Shown: positions 8,179 through 20,587 of the stretch, in pieces
Layout: every line of letters starts with the position of its first letter
Numbering within the stretch: the first letter of the stretch is position 1
Assembly (NCBI GenBank): GCA_001953115.1
Contig: LSSL01000096.1
Coordinates: 1 to 24,532, forward strand
Direction of reading: 5' to 3'
DNA: 24,532 nt
Origin: Smittium mucronatum
Taxonomy: Eukaryota > Kickxellomycota > Harpellomycetes > Harpellales > Legeriomycetaceae
Notes under the pieces: generated by a model
Seen by the model: only the letters and a program-made list of their open reading frames with translations
What the model was told of the DNA's origin: nothing
Database searches by the model: none
Translations under genes and position numbers: made by a program

Positions 8179-10904
8179 TATAAGTTCGGATTTTTTTAAA
8201 AATATATATTTTTTCATTTAAAATTTATATATAAGCAGCCAAATTAATTTTTTTTACTTGACCTGATATATTAACTAATGATTGTACTCTAAAAACTCAA
8301 TCTGTCTCAAATTCACTTGATTTTATTTCGCTTTAAAATTTGTTCTTGCAAATTTTTTTTATTTAAATCAGCTCCTAATATTGTCACTTTTTCTTTTAGG
8401 ATGCCTTGTTTAGTTTTGAGTATATTGTTAAAAATCATTTTATCGTGAAAATTTAATAAATAATGGACATTTTAAAATTAAAAACGGATTTTTTTTTTCA
8501 ACATTATTATTCCCCCTATTCTATAGCTCATTTTTTTACTTTTAAAATAATTTTAAAAAAAAATCTACCTATTTTTTCCTTTTTTAATTAAAAATATTTT
8601 TAATTTCAAATTTGATACACACTTTATAATTTTTTTACATAAAAAAACATTTCGATTTTTTTAAATTTATTTGACTAAATATTGATATCAAAATAATGTG
8701 TCTAAATAAATAATATCAGTAATACATGTAGTAAATGAGATATCACTGTTGTTTTAATAATAAAAAAATCCAACTAATGATTTTTTTAAATTAAATTTGG
8801 ACATGAATCACATTTAATTAAAATTTAATTTATATTTATCATTCATTTATTGTAATATGTTTATTAATTTAATTAAAATTTGAATTAAATAAAATTTTAT
8901 TCAGATTTATCAGTATAAAAAAACGAAATTTTATCTATCTTGACAGATTTTTTTAAAAAAAACTTTCAAGAATCTTAATATATTAGAAAAAATTTTAAAA
9001 AGCAGAAATTTTTTAATTTTTTTTTCCAAAAAAAATAAATGCATTTGATGGATTTTTGGCACATAAAAAACCTCTCATGATAGTTTTAGTGAAAAAAAAT
9101 TCTAATTTCTATACAATTTTTTTTTTACTTTTAAAAATTAATAATGAATTTTCGGTTAAGAATTATAAATTTTGGTGATTCGATTTTTTTTAGCCATACA
9201 CTTTAAATATATATTAATCAAATAAATACCATGTTTTGACAATAATAATTATAGACGTGTATTTTTATAGAATACTAAAAAAAACAAAATATTAAAATCG
9301 TGTTCAAATTCACCTTTTAGTTTGTAATTGTAATTTAATTTTCAAAAATAAAACAATCCTTAATATTTCTAAAATTATCCGGAGTATTTCCTATTCTTTT
9401 AAATTAGTGTTTATCAATGCTCATTCTTTTATCTTATATTAGAAAAGCCCAAAAAAAACAATCTTAATATTTATACTCCATTTAACTTAGTCTTTTTATT
9501 TGTTATAATTTTATCCCCAATCAATATCATTCGTAGCTTTTCTTTTTTATATATTAAATTTATAGAATTTTTTCTATTTTATTGTATAATCGATTATAGG
9601 TCGCCTTTTTGAATTTGAAACTCTATTTAAATTGTATAATATATTCAAAAATTATTTTGAATGGAATAAGATTGATAATTACTTCTCATTATAATCCAAA
9701 TAAAAAAAATTAATATAAGATTCTGTTAAATTTATATTTTTAACTTATATTAAAATAATTTAGTATCTGGTTTCATTTATAATAATTTTGAAAAAAATAT
9801 AATAATGATAACTTAAATATTCGGTTTTAATGATTTTTGAAATATAACCATTATTATGAATTTAAATCTAATAAATATATTCTCATTAAAAAATAACACA
9901 AAAAATTTAGACCATATTTTTTTACAACATCATATTTGTGAAAATTTCTTTTCGTTTATATATAAATTCAACGCACATGTAAGATGGATTTTTTACAGTA
10001 TTTATAACTTTATTCTTTAAATTTTTGATTAAATTTTTGATTATTTTTTCCCTTTTTAATCAAGTATAAAAATATTAGTTATCAAATAACTTTTTTAGAA
10101 AAAAATATTTAAAATTAACTACTTTTATTATATATTTTAATAGACATTTACTAGCTTTATTGTACCTTAAATTTAGAAAATTTTTAAAAAAATAATTTAA
10201 CGCAAAATTAGGTGTATTGAAACAATAAATAAATAATATTTAAATATTTATATCCAAAAAATTATTCAAATTAACAAAAAGAAGCTTTTTTTTTGGATTA
10301 ATTATATTTCATAACAAAAATTTGAATTTATTAAGGAAAATCCCAAAATCATGGTTATATTATTTATAAATTTATTTTTTCTTAAATTTATATCCATATA
10401 GGATCATAGATTAATTAAAACCCCTTTTTTTATTTATTTTGAGGTTTATTTGTAGAATTTACTGCCAAAATGAAAAAAAAAAAACTCTTAAATATGTTTT
10501 ATATTGGATTCATATCAAAAAATGTACTGGATAGACTAGTTTTCAATAAATAATCTTCTCACTGGATAATTTTAAAGATTGTAAATTTCAATTAATTCAA
10601 AGAGCTTTTTTATTAATTAACACATTATGGAAGCTAATTTATATTATTTTTTTAATAGGATTATCAAAAATACACCATTTAATAATAAATAGAATATTTA
10701 ATCTGACGAATATTTTACATTTATACATCCAATTTATATTTTTATTATCTTTTTTCTCTAAAATTACTATTGTTTCTTCTAAATTTACTTTTAAAATAAA
10801 ATCATTAATTTAATGTATTGTTTTTTTTCCACGTTTAAACATATAACTTTTTATAGTAAAAGAGATATAAAATTTCACCTATTAAAATTTTAGAACTGAT
10901 TTAA

Positions 10905-10926
10905 TATATATATATATATATATATA
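10905..10926. repeat. (TA)11 microsatellite
   Basis: Eleven perfect TA units lie inside a palindromic context (ttaa on the left, ttaaa on the right). Such tracts can extrude as cruciforms and vary in length. No regulatory role is evident, since no gene is near. Confidence 0.95.
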
Positions 10927-12360
10927 TTAAACCATGATAATTCAAAAAGTTATTTGGAAAATATTTTTAATAAAAAAAATATGCATCATTTCTTCTTTTA
11001 TAATTTTGTTTAAAATTTATTTTCTATTTTTAAGAATTTCGAATCATTTAATATATAAACGAATTGATAGTTATTTATAAAATTCATAATTTATTAAAAT
11101 TCAAATTACTTTAGCTTTACAAAAAAATTTTTACACTTTTTAATAGTTCATCATATGCAATAGTTAAAAAAAAAATTAAAAATTTCTTGACTTTTAATTA
11201 TTTTTTTTTCCAATCTTTTTAACTTTTTAATTTATTATTATTATTTTTCTAGATAATTATATATTTTGAGAAAAAAAATTCCTTTAGTATTATTTATTAA
11301 AATATTTTCTCTTATTGTCTATAGCTCGAACGATGCTGATTTTTTTTAAACCATATATCTTAAAATTCATAAATTAAATCAATTTATGCGTCATTTGAAT
11401 TTTCTCAAATATTTTTTAAAATATTTTTTACATTTATTATCAATTATAATCGTTTTATTTTCGTTTTAATATTTATTTTAATATTTATAATTATTTTTAT
11501 TAAATTTTTTTTTTATATGATATATGTATATAATTAATTGAATTAATTTTTTTTTATTTTAATGTAAATGTTTTTTAACCATATTAAAATTAAACTCAGA
11601 AGATTAATTTTTTATAATTCTTGATGTATCTACTTTATGTTTCATCATTTTCATGGTTATAAAGCAAAATATTATTTTCTCAAAATAATTTCTTAAAATA
11701 AAAACTTTTTTAAACTTTTTTAAAAAATCAAAGATTCTATTTTTTCGAATTTTTTTACTTTAAGAAACCAAAATATAATTCTTTTCTTTTTTAAAAATCA
11801 ATTTTTACTAATTATTGCTTTTTTTGAAAAAAATATAAGTAGATATTATCAATTTTATAAAAAAAATTTTGATTATATTAACATAAAAGCAAAGATATTT
11901 TACTATCCGATTTAATTTAAGGTCTGTAATAAACCAATTTGATCCTTTTAAGATACCTTTTAAATTTTGATAGTTTTACCGGAGATATTGAAAAAAAGCA
12001 TTATATACATCAAAAAAATAAGAATAATAAAAAAAACGCATTTAAAATAATATAAAAAGTTTATATATAAAAAAAAAAATTACATTTATCTGATCATTTC
12101 TTACTTTTTTAAAAAAAATAATTCATAAAAAGCATTATTATATACCTTGTAATATACATTCTATTTTATCAAATGTTTGATATTGATAAAATCCCGCTCG
12201 ATTAAAAGGAAAATTCCGAGTATAAATATAAAGGAATTTATACAAAAAAATAAAAACAAACTAAAGGATATATATGGGAGATTCTTTATTAATTCAGGAG
12301 CTTTACTATTAAATTTTTACTACCTTCCTAATTAGGAAATTTAGGAATTCAAAAAAGTTT

Positions 12361-12626
12361 TAATTATTTTGGTGAATAAATCAATTAGAAAAAATTAGTA
12401 TAATTCAATTTGTAATGGAGCGAGTAGCCTAATTATTGATTACTAATACCAATAAATTTATTGGATAGAAAGAATAATAATTCGTCCAAAAAACTTGATT
12501 AGTTATTTGACCAATGGTTCATCTAGTAAAAAAAAGTCTGAATTCAAAAAGATACCCCATATTACAAACCCATTTTATTCATAGCAAGAAGGTTACACAC
12601 ACACAGTGGGTTCTCTTGGAATAAAA
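12361..12626. repeat. left copy of a 266-bp direct duplication flanking the assembly gap
   Basis: By eye this copy is identical base for base to 13058-13323. It begins taattattttggtgaataaa and ends ttctcttggaataaaa at the first N. In the right copy the same sequence runs straight into the 3' flank of the tRNA-Glu gene, so the left copy stops about four bases before the point where a tRNA would follow. The unique sequence left of 12361 does not match anything before 13058, because that side is N. The simplest reading is the same locus present at the ends of two contigs. Confidence 0.9.
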
Positions 12627-13057
12627 NNNNNNNNNNNNNNNNNNNNNNNNNNNNNNNNNNNNNNNNNNNNNNNNNNNNNNNNNNNNNNNNNNNNNNNNNN
12701 NNNNNNNNNNNNNNNNNNNNNNNNNNNNNNNNNNNNNNNNNNNNNNNNNNNNNNNNNNNNNNNNNNNNNNNNNNNNNNNNNNNNNNNNNNNNNNNNNNNN
12801 NNNNNNNNNNNNNNNNNNNNNNNNNNNNNNNNNNNNNNNNNNNNNNNNNNNNNNNNNNNNNNNNNNNNNNNNNNNNNNNNNNNNNNNNNNNNNNNNNNNN
12901 NNNNNNNNNNNNNNNNNNNNNNNNNNNNNNNNNNNNNNNNNNNNNNNNNNNNNNNNNNNNNNNNNNNNNNNNNNNNNNNNNNNNNNNNNNNNNNNNNNNN
13001 NNNNNNNNNNNNNNNNNNNNNNNNNNNNNNNNNNNNNNNNNNNNNNNNNNNNNNNNN
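12627..13057. other. assembly gap (431 N)
   Basis: All 431 bases are N. The flanks are 266-bp identical copies in the same orientation, so the true gap is probably negative (an unmerged contig overlap). Alternatively a real tandem duplication, perhaps including a second tRNA gene, sits here unsequenced. Any reading frame crossing this interval is an artefact. Confidence 0.98.
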
Positions 13058-13323
13058 TAATTATTTTGGTGAATAAATCAATTAGAAAAAATTAGTATAA
13101 TTCAATTTGTAATGGAGCGAGTAGCCTAATTATTGATTACTAATACCAATAAATTTATTGGATAGAAAGAATAATAATTCGTCCAAAAAACTTGATTAGT
13201 TATTTGACCAATGGTTCATCTAGTAAAAAAAAGTCTGAATTCAAAAAGATACCCCATATTACAAACCCATTTTATTCATAGCAAGAAGGTTACACACACA
13301 CAGTGGGTTCTCTTGGAATAAAA
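13058..13323. repeat. right copy of the 266-bp direct duplication, tRNA 3' flank
   Basis: Same sequence as 12361-12626, continuing without interruption into the tRNA-Glu gene. It holds (ac)4-5 near its end and no ORF. It forms the downstream flank of the minus-strand tRNA and includes the RNA polymerase III terminator at its last four bases. Confidence 0.9.
13320..13323 (-). terminator. RNA polymerase III terminator of the tRNA-Glu gene
   Basis: TTTT on the minus strand (aaaa on plus), starting 5 nt downstream of the discriminator base. This is a minimal but standard Pol III stop, giving a short A-rich trailer. Confidence 0.8.
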
Positions 13324-13338
13324 TTTTCTCCGCAACGG

Positions 13339-13349
13339 GGAATCGAACC
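13339..13349 (-). promoter_or_regulatory. B box of the tRNA-Glu gene
   Basis: On the minus strand this reads GGTTCGATTCC, an exact match to the consensus GGTTCGANTCC bound by TFIIIC. It lies in the T arm. The A and B boxes together indicate the gene is transcribable by RNA polymerase III. Confidence 0.95.
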
Positions 13350-13379
13350 CCGGCCACGACGGTGAGAGCGTCGGATCCT

Positions 13380-13392
13380 AGCCACTAGACCA
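13380..13392 (-). promoter_or_regulatory. A box of the tRNA-Glu gene
   Basis: On the minus strand this reads TGGTCTAGTGGCT, fitting the TFIIIC A-box pattern (TRGYNNARNNG with GTGG). It overlaps the D arm of the tRNA. Confidence 0.9.
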
Positions 13393-13399
13393 TTGCGGA

Positions 13400-16300
13400 T
13401 GTAACATTAGCGAAATAAAAATACTTTTAATTTATTGCAATGATACACAATTTTATGCTATACGTCGTTGTGATTCCAAAATATATTTTCTTCGTTACTG
13501 GTAATTTTGAGCATGATTTTATTTTTATTCTATCTTTATCAGAACACAACTAGATGGTTATATCTCATCATTATCAAATAACATCAATTATAGCCAATAA
13601 CTAAAATATATCCAAGTTATATAAATATTGGACTTTTTTATTAATAATTTGGTACTATTATTTATCCTTTTTTAATGGAAATTTAATCTTATTGTAAGTT
13701 TTAAATGTGTTCTGCATGTTATTTATTATAAAAAAACTTATTGTAATGCCTTTAATAATAAAATGATAATTATATTGTAAAAAAAGGTTATATTATATGT
13801 AAATTTAACATAATTGAAAAAATTTCATTTTTCAACTGTGCTTCACTTGCATATTTTAATATCTTATTATTAATAAAACAATATAAATATGAAATTCACT
13901 AAAAATTTAAATCGATAGAATGTTTTTTATTTTTATAGGTTTTATTTTAATTAAATGATTCAAAAAAAATAATATGATTTAAAATTTTAAATCATTAAAT
14001 CCATACTAACTGAAAATAATTACTAGAGTTTTCTAATTTTAACATAATAAAAAAAGGTTTTTTTTCACTATTAAATAAAATTTATCCAGGAATATGATTA
14101 AAAAAATCAAAATCACATACGTTTGAATATTTTCGGGAAAAAAATATTAAAAATAAATGAGGATAAAATAACCTCATACTACACATAAAATAAATATTTT
14201 AAACTTTTTGTTACCCTTTACTAATTTTTATTTTTTGCAATATTTTATATTTTTCATTGAAAATTATGGGTCTGATTTTCAGTATTTTATATTTCTAATA
14301 CTTGAAAACTCATATTTATGTTAAAATAAAAGATTTTCACGAAATATTAACTTATTTTTATTTATATAAATAAAGTCAAGAGAAATTTCAGATTTTCTGT
14401 GAATCGATGTGTATAATAACAAAAAAATTATTCCAATATATTAAACCTATATTTTTAGTATTGGTCTGTTTAAAAAGGAATATAAATATTCGGAAAATAA
14501 CAGGTTGATACTTTTTGAATATCTTTAAATAATAGTTCTTTGATATTAAAATTTAGCCTTTATAAAAAAACAAAAAAAAAATTATGGCGTTAAATTAAAC
14601 ATAAAATCAAAAAAAGCCATGTCGTGATATTAAGTTTAATTTCAGAAAAATTAAAATTTTCTTCTCATAGGGTTAGCCATATTGATAATATTTTAAAGAC
14701 CTAAAATATTATCAATATTAAAAACTAAATCACGGAAGTATGTAAAAAAATAAATATTTAAATTATAATACAGATCGATTAAATCGCATAATAATAAATT
14801 TTTTTGGCCATTTTTTAGATGAACGCACGTTTTTTTGGTGAAAATTGTGATATTTTAATCAAAACTTTTTTTCAAAAAATATTAAAACTGAAATCTTTAT
14901 AATTACTATATTATTTATTGAACTTGTAATTTATGATAATAGTATATTTAAAATTGAAAAATAAATAAATAATAAGGTATCTATACGAAAATTTTATAAT
15001 ATTGCAAAAAAAATAATAATAAATAAATTAAAGGATTAAAAAAAGAAAAAATTTATCCCATTTAATTTCACTTTAATTGACACATAATCACTTGAAATCT
15101 TAACAATGATTATAAGGTTTTAAATTTAGATAATAAAATAAATAATTCAAGATACAACCGGCTTTAAATACACAAATATTAAAGAAAGGATTCAATAAAA
15201 AAAATCATATAAGTTGAAAATATTTTTACATATTTTTTTAGACCACATTAATATTTTTAATCTTTTGAACGTTTTATAATATAGCCCTTACAATTCTAAA
15301 AATTAAAAACATCAAAGTATTTGTAAATAAATTAGATGAAAATTTAACCAATATTTTGATATAATTTATTGGAATTCCTATGGAATTTATTTAATAATAA
15401 TTGAAAGAAAATTTCCGATAATTTTACCTTATTTTACTCACAATTTATCACTAAATAATTTTAATAGCAAGAAAATAGAATAAAATGGTCGAAAAAGCCG
15501 GTATATAATATGTGCAAAAAAAATGATATAAAAACATTTGGGTTTTGTTCTGTGTATTTTATCTAATTAAAATATAATAAAAACCAATTTAACACGATTT
15601 ATTAAATTTTTTTTCGAGTTTTCCTAGAAAAAAAAATCTCAAAGATAAAGCTAAATTTTTTTTTTATTAATTTTGATTTTGAATTATTATACACCTGCAG
15701 ATAATATCATCTGAAAAAATCCAACGCCAAAATTTATTTTAAATTTATAAGTATTTTTATGCGTTAATTTTTTAATTAATTACTTAAAAAAATATCATAA
15801 ACCGTTTTTATAACCATTTTTGTATTATTATTTTTTCAAAATAAAATTTCAATAAGTATAATTTTCGAAAATATTCTTTTGTTTCAATATCAACCTTATT
15901 TATCTTAAAAAAATATCTTTCAAATATAAAAATAAAAGATTTTATACATAATTTGACAGTATATTTTCAGAAATGATTTTTTTGAGACAATAGTGGTATA
16001 TATAAAGAAGGTAAAAAAACAATAAATTGATAGATAAATATTAAATAGAAGATCAAAGATCAAAAATATATATTTATTTTAAGCCAAAAAATTTTGGTGC
16101 TTCTCTCTTAAACATCATTTCTTCTTGGCGATGAATTTTTGAAAAAAAAAACAGGCTTTATTAAATCCGAAATAAACAACTAGAAAGTTAATAATTTTAT
16201 AAATTAGATATTATGTGTATAAAGTAGATATTCATAAAAACAGACTAAAAAAATTTAAATAATAAGTTTCCGCACTATTTTATTAATATTATCAAAGTAT

Positions 16301-19300
16301 ATAATTAAATTAGTCTCGATATAATTTCCTATTAATGGAGAGAGGTTAAAAATCAATGATACCAACCCAAGTCCATATTTTTCTCCATTTATATAAATTT
16401 TATTGTTTTTTTTAAAAAAATTATTAGAATGTATGGAAATCGATTAGATGTAATAATTTATAAACAGCTTTTCTATAAAAATCATTAAAAATATAATATT
16501 ATTAGATGAAGAAACCGGAGAGGCTCATAATAATTTTAATCGAATTTTCATTTAAAAAGTTTTTTTTTGTCAAAATCTAATTTTTATAGTTGAAAAAAAT
16601 TTTAACTGCTACTTTTCTATATGTTTTTTGTTTAAATAATATTTAAACTGGCTCAAATTCCTGTGGAAAAATTTTTTAAAGAAAAAAGAGCTTTTTTGGG
16701 TTTCCAGTATAGCATTTGTAAAAAAATAAATAAAAAAAGAATAATAAACTATTATCACTTATAATCTTATTTTCTTCTTTGAGATTTTAGTTATCTTTGA
16801 TATTTTTACTATTTTATTTTAAATTTAACAAAAAATTATTTTATCATTAAATTAATTCTCAAAAATTTCATAATATTATCCCTTTATATATATTATTACC
16901 AATTTGAACGATATATAATATAGTTTTAGATTTTTTACAGTATAAATTGAATAAAGCCATATAGGCATCCTAAATTTTGAAAAATTCATAAAAATTATTC
17001 CTTTAAAGGACTCAATTTTTTAAATATTATTTTCTTCCACCTTTTGTAAATTTTCAATTTATATCAAGATTTTTTTTTTCTAAATCATCTAAAAAAATAT
17101 TAGAACTACCAGCTAAAATCTTTAAAAATTATTTATAAATTCAAAATAATAATTTGAATTATAAATCAGGATTTGTGTTAGAAGTAATAATTCAGGCATG
17201 ATAAATATAAACCCGAGTTTTTTTTATAAAGTCTCATTGGAAATTTGGAAAATATTTTTATAAAAAAATCCGTGGGGATTTCATTAATGTTAGAAAATTT
17301 AATGAAATATGGATTTAATATATGTATTTTGAATGTGTGAAGCACCTATTTATTACAAAATAACAGAATTTTAAAACATTAAAATGAAACATAAATGTTT
17401 ATTTAGTGTAATTTTTAAATATCCCAGATATCAGACTAAATAAAGAAATAAAAAACCTAAGCATTAATTTTTAATTAGTTTAAGAATATTTTTTATTAAA
17501 ATTTATTACTAAAAAAAATAAAATATTAATTTTATTATTGTTATTATTAGCTATTTACTAAAAATAAAATATTATTTATCACAATTAAACCAATATAATA
17601 TGATTTCCGAATAATAGAGTTATAAATTCTTTTTTTATAAAACTTAATAATCTTCTTTTTTATAATATTATTACTTATTTATCCAAAAAACGTGTTTATA
17701 GAATATAAAAAAATTAAGCTAAAATATTATGGTTTTTACAGCTCATACAATTAAAAACTTTAAATTATATTCAATTATGAACAATTTTCCTTTATCTTTG
17801 AATATTTTACAATTTAATTTTTTTTTATAATGTTTCTATATGTCTTAGATGAAATAAATTCTTTTAATTTACTGGAAATTTTATAATTTTATACAGTAAA
17901 AGATATTATTTGATTTCAGAAAAAATCATTTTTATTGGCTTTATATAAGTTAAAACCTTAATTATTTGCAATAAAAACATTTAAATGAAAAATGAAAATC
18001 ATAACTCGCTTATCTTATTTTTTTATTTGAAAATTATAAAAAAAATTGTAAAAAAAATTATAAAATTAATTGCAAAAATAACAATTATTTTTTAAAAACC
18101 TAAATTAAAAAATTATATATGAAGTGTAAAAAATTGGGTCAATACTAAAAAGAATAATAAATTAAACAAAAATTTTTTATCGAAATCGATTTATTTTTGG
18201 ATTTAATATTGATAATTAATTGTTTAAACATCAATTTTAAAAGTAGTTAATGCTTTTTTTTCATTTTATAAATTTTCATAATTATGACATACCTTGTTTT
18301 TTTGATTTTGAGATTAGTTTATGGATCTAAAAATATTTATTGATTTAAATTCTAAAGAAATTTATAATTTTTTTTTAAGAAGTAGTGATATATCTAAAAT
18401 TTTATGCTTAAAAAAATCAAATAAGGGATAATGCTTCTCAGGATGAAGCAAATTTTGATGGGTAGTCTTGTAAACCACTTGCAAAAAAATAGCACAATAT
18501 TTTATTGAAGAAATGAAACAGCTTTTAGCAGCTTTTTAAAGGGAATTAATGGCAGAAATATCGAATTTTTATAGCTTGTAACCAATCTTTATGAATACTG
18601 TAGGAGTATATTCTAAAGATGCTCTAAAAGTTATAAGTCAGTTTTTTATAAAAATTTTAGAGTTTAAACAAAGAATTTTTTGTATCCAGAACCATACAGC
18701 CTAGTTTAACAATGCCCGTATGGGATATTTGAAAGTTAGGAATTACTAAAATAAACCTTAGAAATTCAGAAAATAGAAATTTATATCCATATATAGCTCT
18801 GAGAATAGAACTATCTTTTACTCTCAATAACTTTTTTTAATACATTATTTTACAAAAAAATTACTAATTTTATTTCCAATAAGATTTCACAATATATATA
18901 AGCTTCATCTTTCTTAAAAAAATAGTCTTATTTAATTGTATAAGTAGTTTAGTCAAAATTTAAACTGAATAAAACCTAATCTCGATTATTTTCTGTAAAA
19001 AAAAACTCGTATTTTTTTGATAGAGACGAAACTGAAGTTAGTAACTTATATTATGGCAGGATTAAAATTAAACCCAATATTAAAATCCATATAGTTTAGT
19101 TATAATTTTTTAAAATATTTTTTTATATGGATTTATTATTTTTATCATTAAATAAAAATAGAACACACGAAAAATCTTTTTATAATTTAATTCAAAAATA
19201 AAAAATATTGTTTCCAGGTAAAATATTTTTTTAGATAATTTTAAATTTAATGTAAAAAAATATAAAAAGACGTTTGGTAAAAAAATTGATAAAAAATTTA

Positions 19301-20490
19301 ATTTATTCTCTCAAAATTATTTCCAATTTTTTTGTACATATTTCAAAGCTCCTTTTAAAATATGGAAAAATCTTAGAAGAGTTTTAATATTATTATTTTT
19401 CTTTTTACACATTTTTAAAAAATAAATTTTAATTTTGACAAGTCTATACTTGGAAATAAAATATTCTTGGTACCATTTATTTTTTAAAAAAAGGGATTTT
19501 TATATATTTATGGTAATAAAAATAAAAAATATCACTTATGTATCTAATTTTATAAAATTTGTGTGGAACTCAAAAATTATCAGTGAAAAAAATTCTCAAT
19601 AAAACTTTTAAATTAAAATATTTTTAAATTGAAAATAAAAACTACGATATAATATTTCAATTATTAATACAACGCTTCATTTTGAAATAACCAAAGAAAT
19701 TATAATACAGAAATATTATGCAAATCAAGAATTCTTTTTTTTATGTTACCTCCATTATTCTATGTTTTAATTAATTATCTAAAAAAAGCCGAATTATTCT
19801 CTTATATAAGTTATTTTTTCTATATTAGATGAAGCTTTTTAATTTTATTAAATTTTAACAAATGATTAAAATTACCAGCCAGTTAATTATTTTATTATTC
19901 TTATGTTTATTTTTCTTCTTAAAAAGAACTTTTATAAATAGAACTCACAAAACTCCAGTATTTATATCCGTATAGATTTAATTAAATGTAATTAAATTCA
20001 GTGATTAGATCCTAATTAGATCTGCTATGCTTTAACATCAATTTAAGAATTATGTTTTTATTAGAACTTGCTGATTTTTTATTAATTTCATACCTAAATT
20101 CGATTAGTATAAATATAATACTTTATTGGGCACTATATTTCCTAATCATATTTATCAAAGCCATAGAAATGGATATTTTTCAAAATAAATAATAATTTAT
20201 CATGAAGTAATATATAAAATGAAAATTTTTATGCAAGAAAATATTACATAATATTAAAAGATTTTTTTGGACATTTATAAGACTCAAATAAACTTATTTG
20301 AGAGATTTTCTATTATGTCAAGATATTGGTTTTATTATAAAATACCAATTTTATATTTTTGGCTTTATTTATTTATAGATTAAATTTTGTAGTTATATAA
20401 ATATAATTGTATTTTGATTTTTTATGGTAATTTTATTTATTTATTTTTGAATTTATCAATAAAAATACTATACAAATATCTATGGTAAAA
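13400..20490. other. AT-rich gene desert, middle block
   Basis: No gene is supported over about 7 kb. Homopolymers of A and T up to about 10 nt, frequent ATTT/AAAT words and stops in every frame dominate. The only compositional bump is about 18420-18740, where runs such as ggataatgcttctcaggatg, gatgggtagtcttg and caatgcccgtatggg stand out. It has no continuous frame on either strand and could be a heavily decayed gene or element fragment. The hairpin at 14.7 kb is listed separately. Confidence 0.75.
14679..14718. repeat. perfect 17-bp hairpin/cruciform sequence
   Basis: The sequence atattgataatatttta (14679-14695) is followed after a 6-nt loop (aagacc) by its exact reverse complement (14702-14718). 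A perfect 17-bp stem is long for chance even in AT-rich DNA. There is no T-run on either side and no adjacent gene, so a terminator role is not supported. It could be a cruciform site, a small palindromic element or a replication-associated hairpin. Confidence 0.85.
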
Positions 20491-20497
20491 TTATTAA

Positions 20498-20515
20498 CCA
20501 ATCCCATCCCGTCCC
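20498..20515 (-). repeat. G-rich tract, possible G-quadruplex motif
   Basis: On the minus strand this reads GGGACGGGATGGGATTGG: three GGG runs and a final GG separated by 2-3 nt. It sits in an isolated G/C-rich patch (about 20498-20558, including gggcctccataccg and gggtccaggttgg) in DNA otherwise almost devoid of G and C. The patch is loosely bounded by inverted words (aaaattattaaccaa on the left; ttggtaatttt on the right). It lies about 30 bp outside the foldback element starting at 20588, and may belong to it or to another small element. Confidence 0.6.
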
Positions 20516-20587
20516 ACTAGGGCCTCCATACCGTTTAAGCTTTGGGTCCAGGTTGGTAATTTTTTGTAATTTTGTAATTTTTTTATA

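Larger units (their letters stand above)
5767..12360. other. AT-rich gene desert, left block
   Basis: Apart from the items listed separately, this block shows no gene. It is dominated by A and T homopolymers and AT microsatellites, with stops in all frames and no ATG-initiated ORF of note. Composition falls gradually: 5870-6110 still has C-rich stretches (cgaccccctaac; aaaccccctccccccac), whereas from about 6400 G and C become rare. No tRNA, snRNA or coding-like segment could be supported between 8200 and 12360. Confidence 0.75.
13328..13399 (-). tRNA. tRNA-Glu, anticodon CTC
   Basis: A complete intronless tRNA of 72 nt including the discriminator. The acceptor stem is perfect (TCCGCAA with TTGCGGA), the D arm is GTC-loop-GAT, and the anticodon stem CGACG/CGTCG encloses loop CTCTCAC, whose middle triplet CTC reads GAG (Glu). 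The variable loop is 4-5 nt and the T arm is CGGGG-TTCGATT-CCCCG. Discriminator base 73 is G (13328), as in eukaryotic tRNA-Glu. CCA is not encoded, as expected in a eukaryotic nuclear gene. It is the only confidently intact gene in about 18 kb of AT-rich DNA. Confidence 0.97.

Noticed and set aside
12606..13076. Open frame across the N block
   Set aside because: It exists only because N was not read as stop, and real sequence supports just a few codons at each edge.
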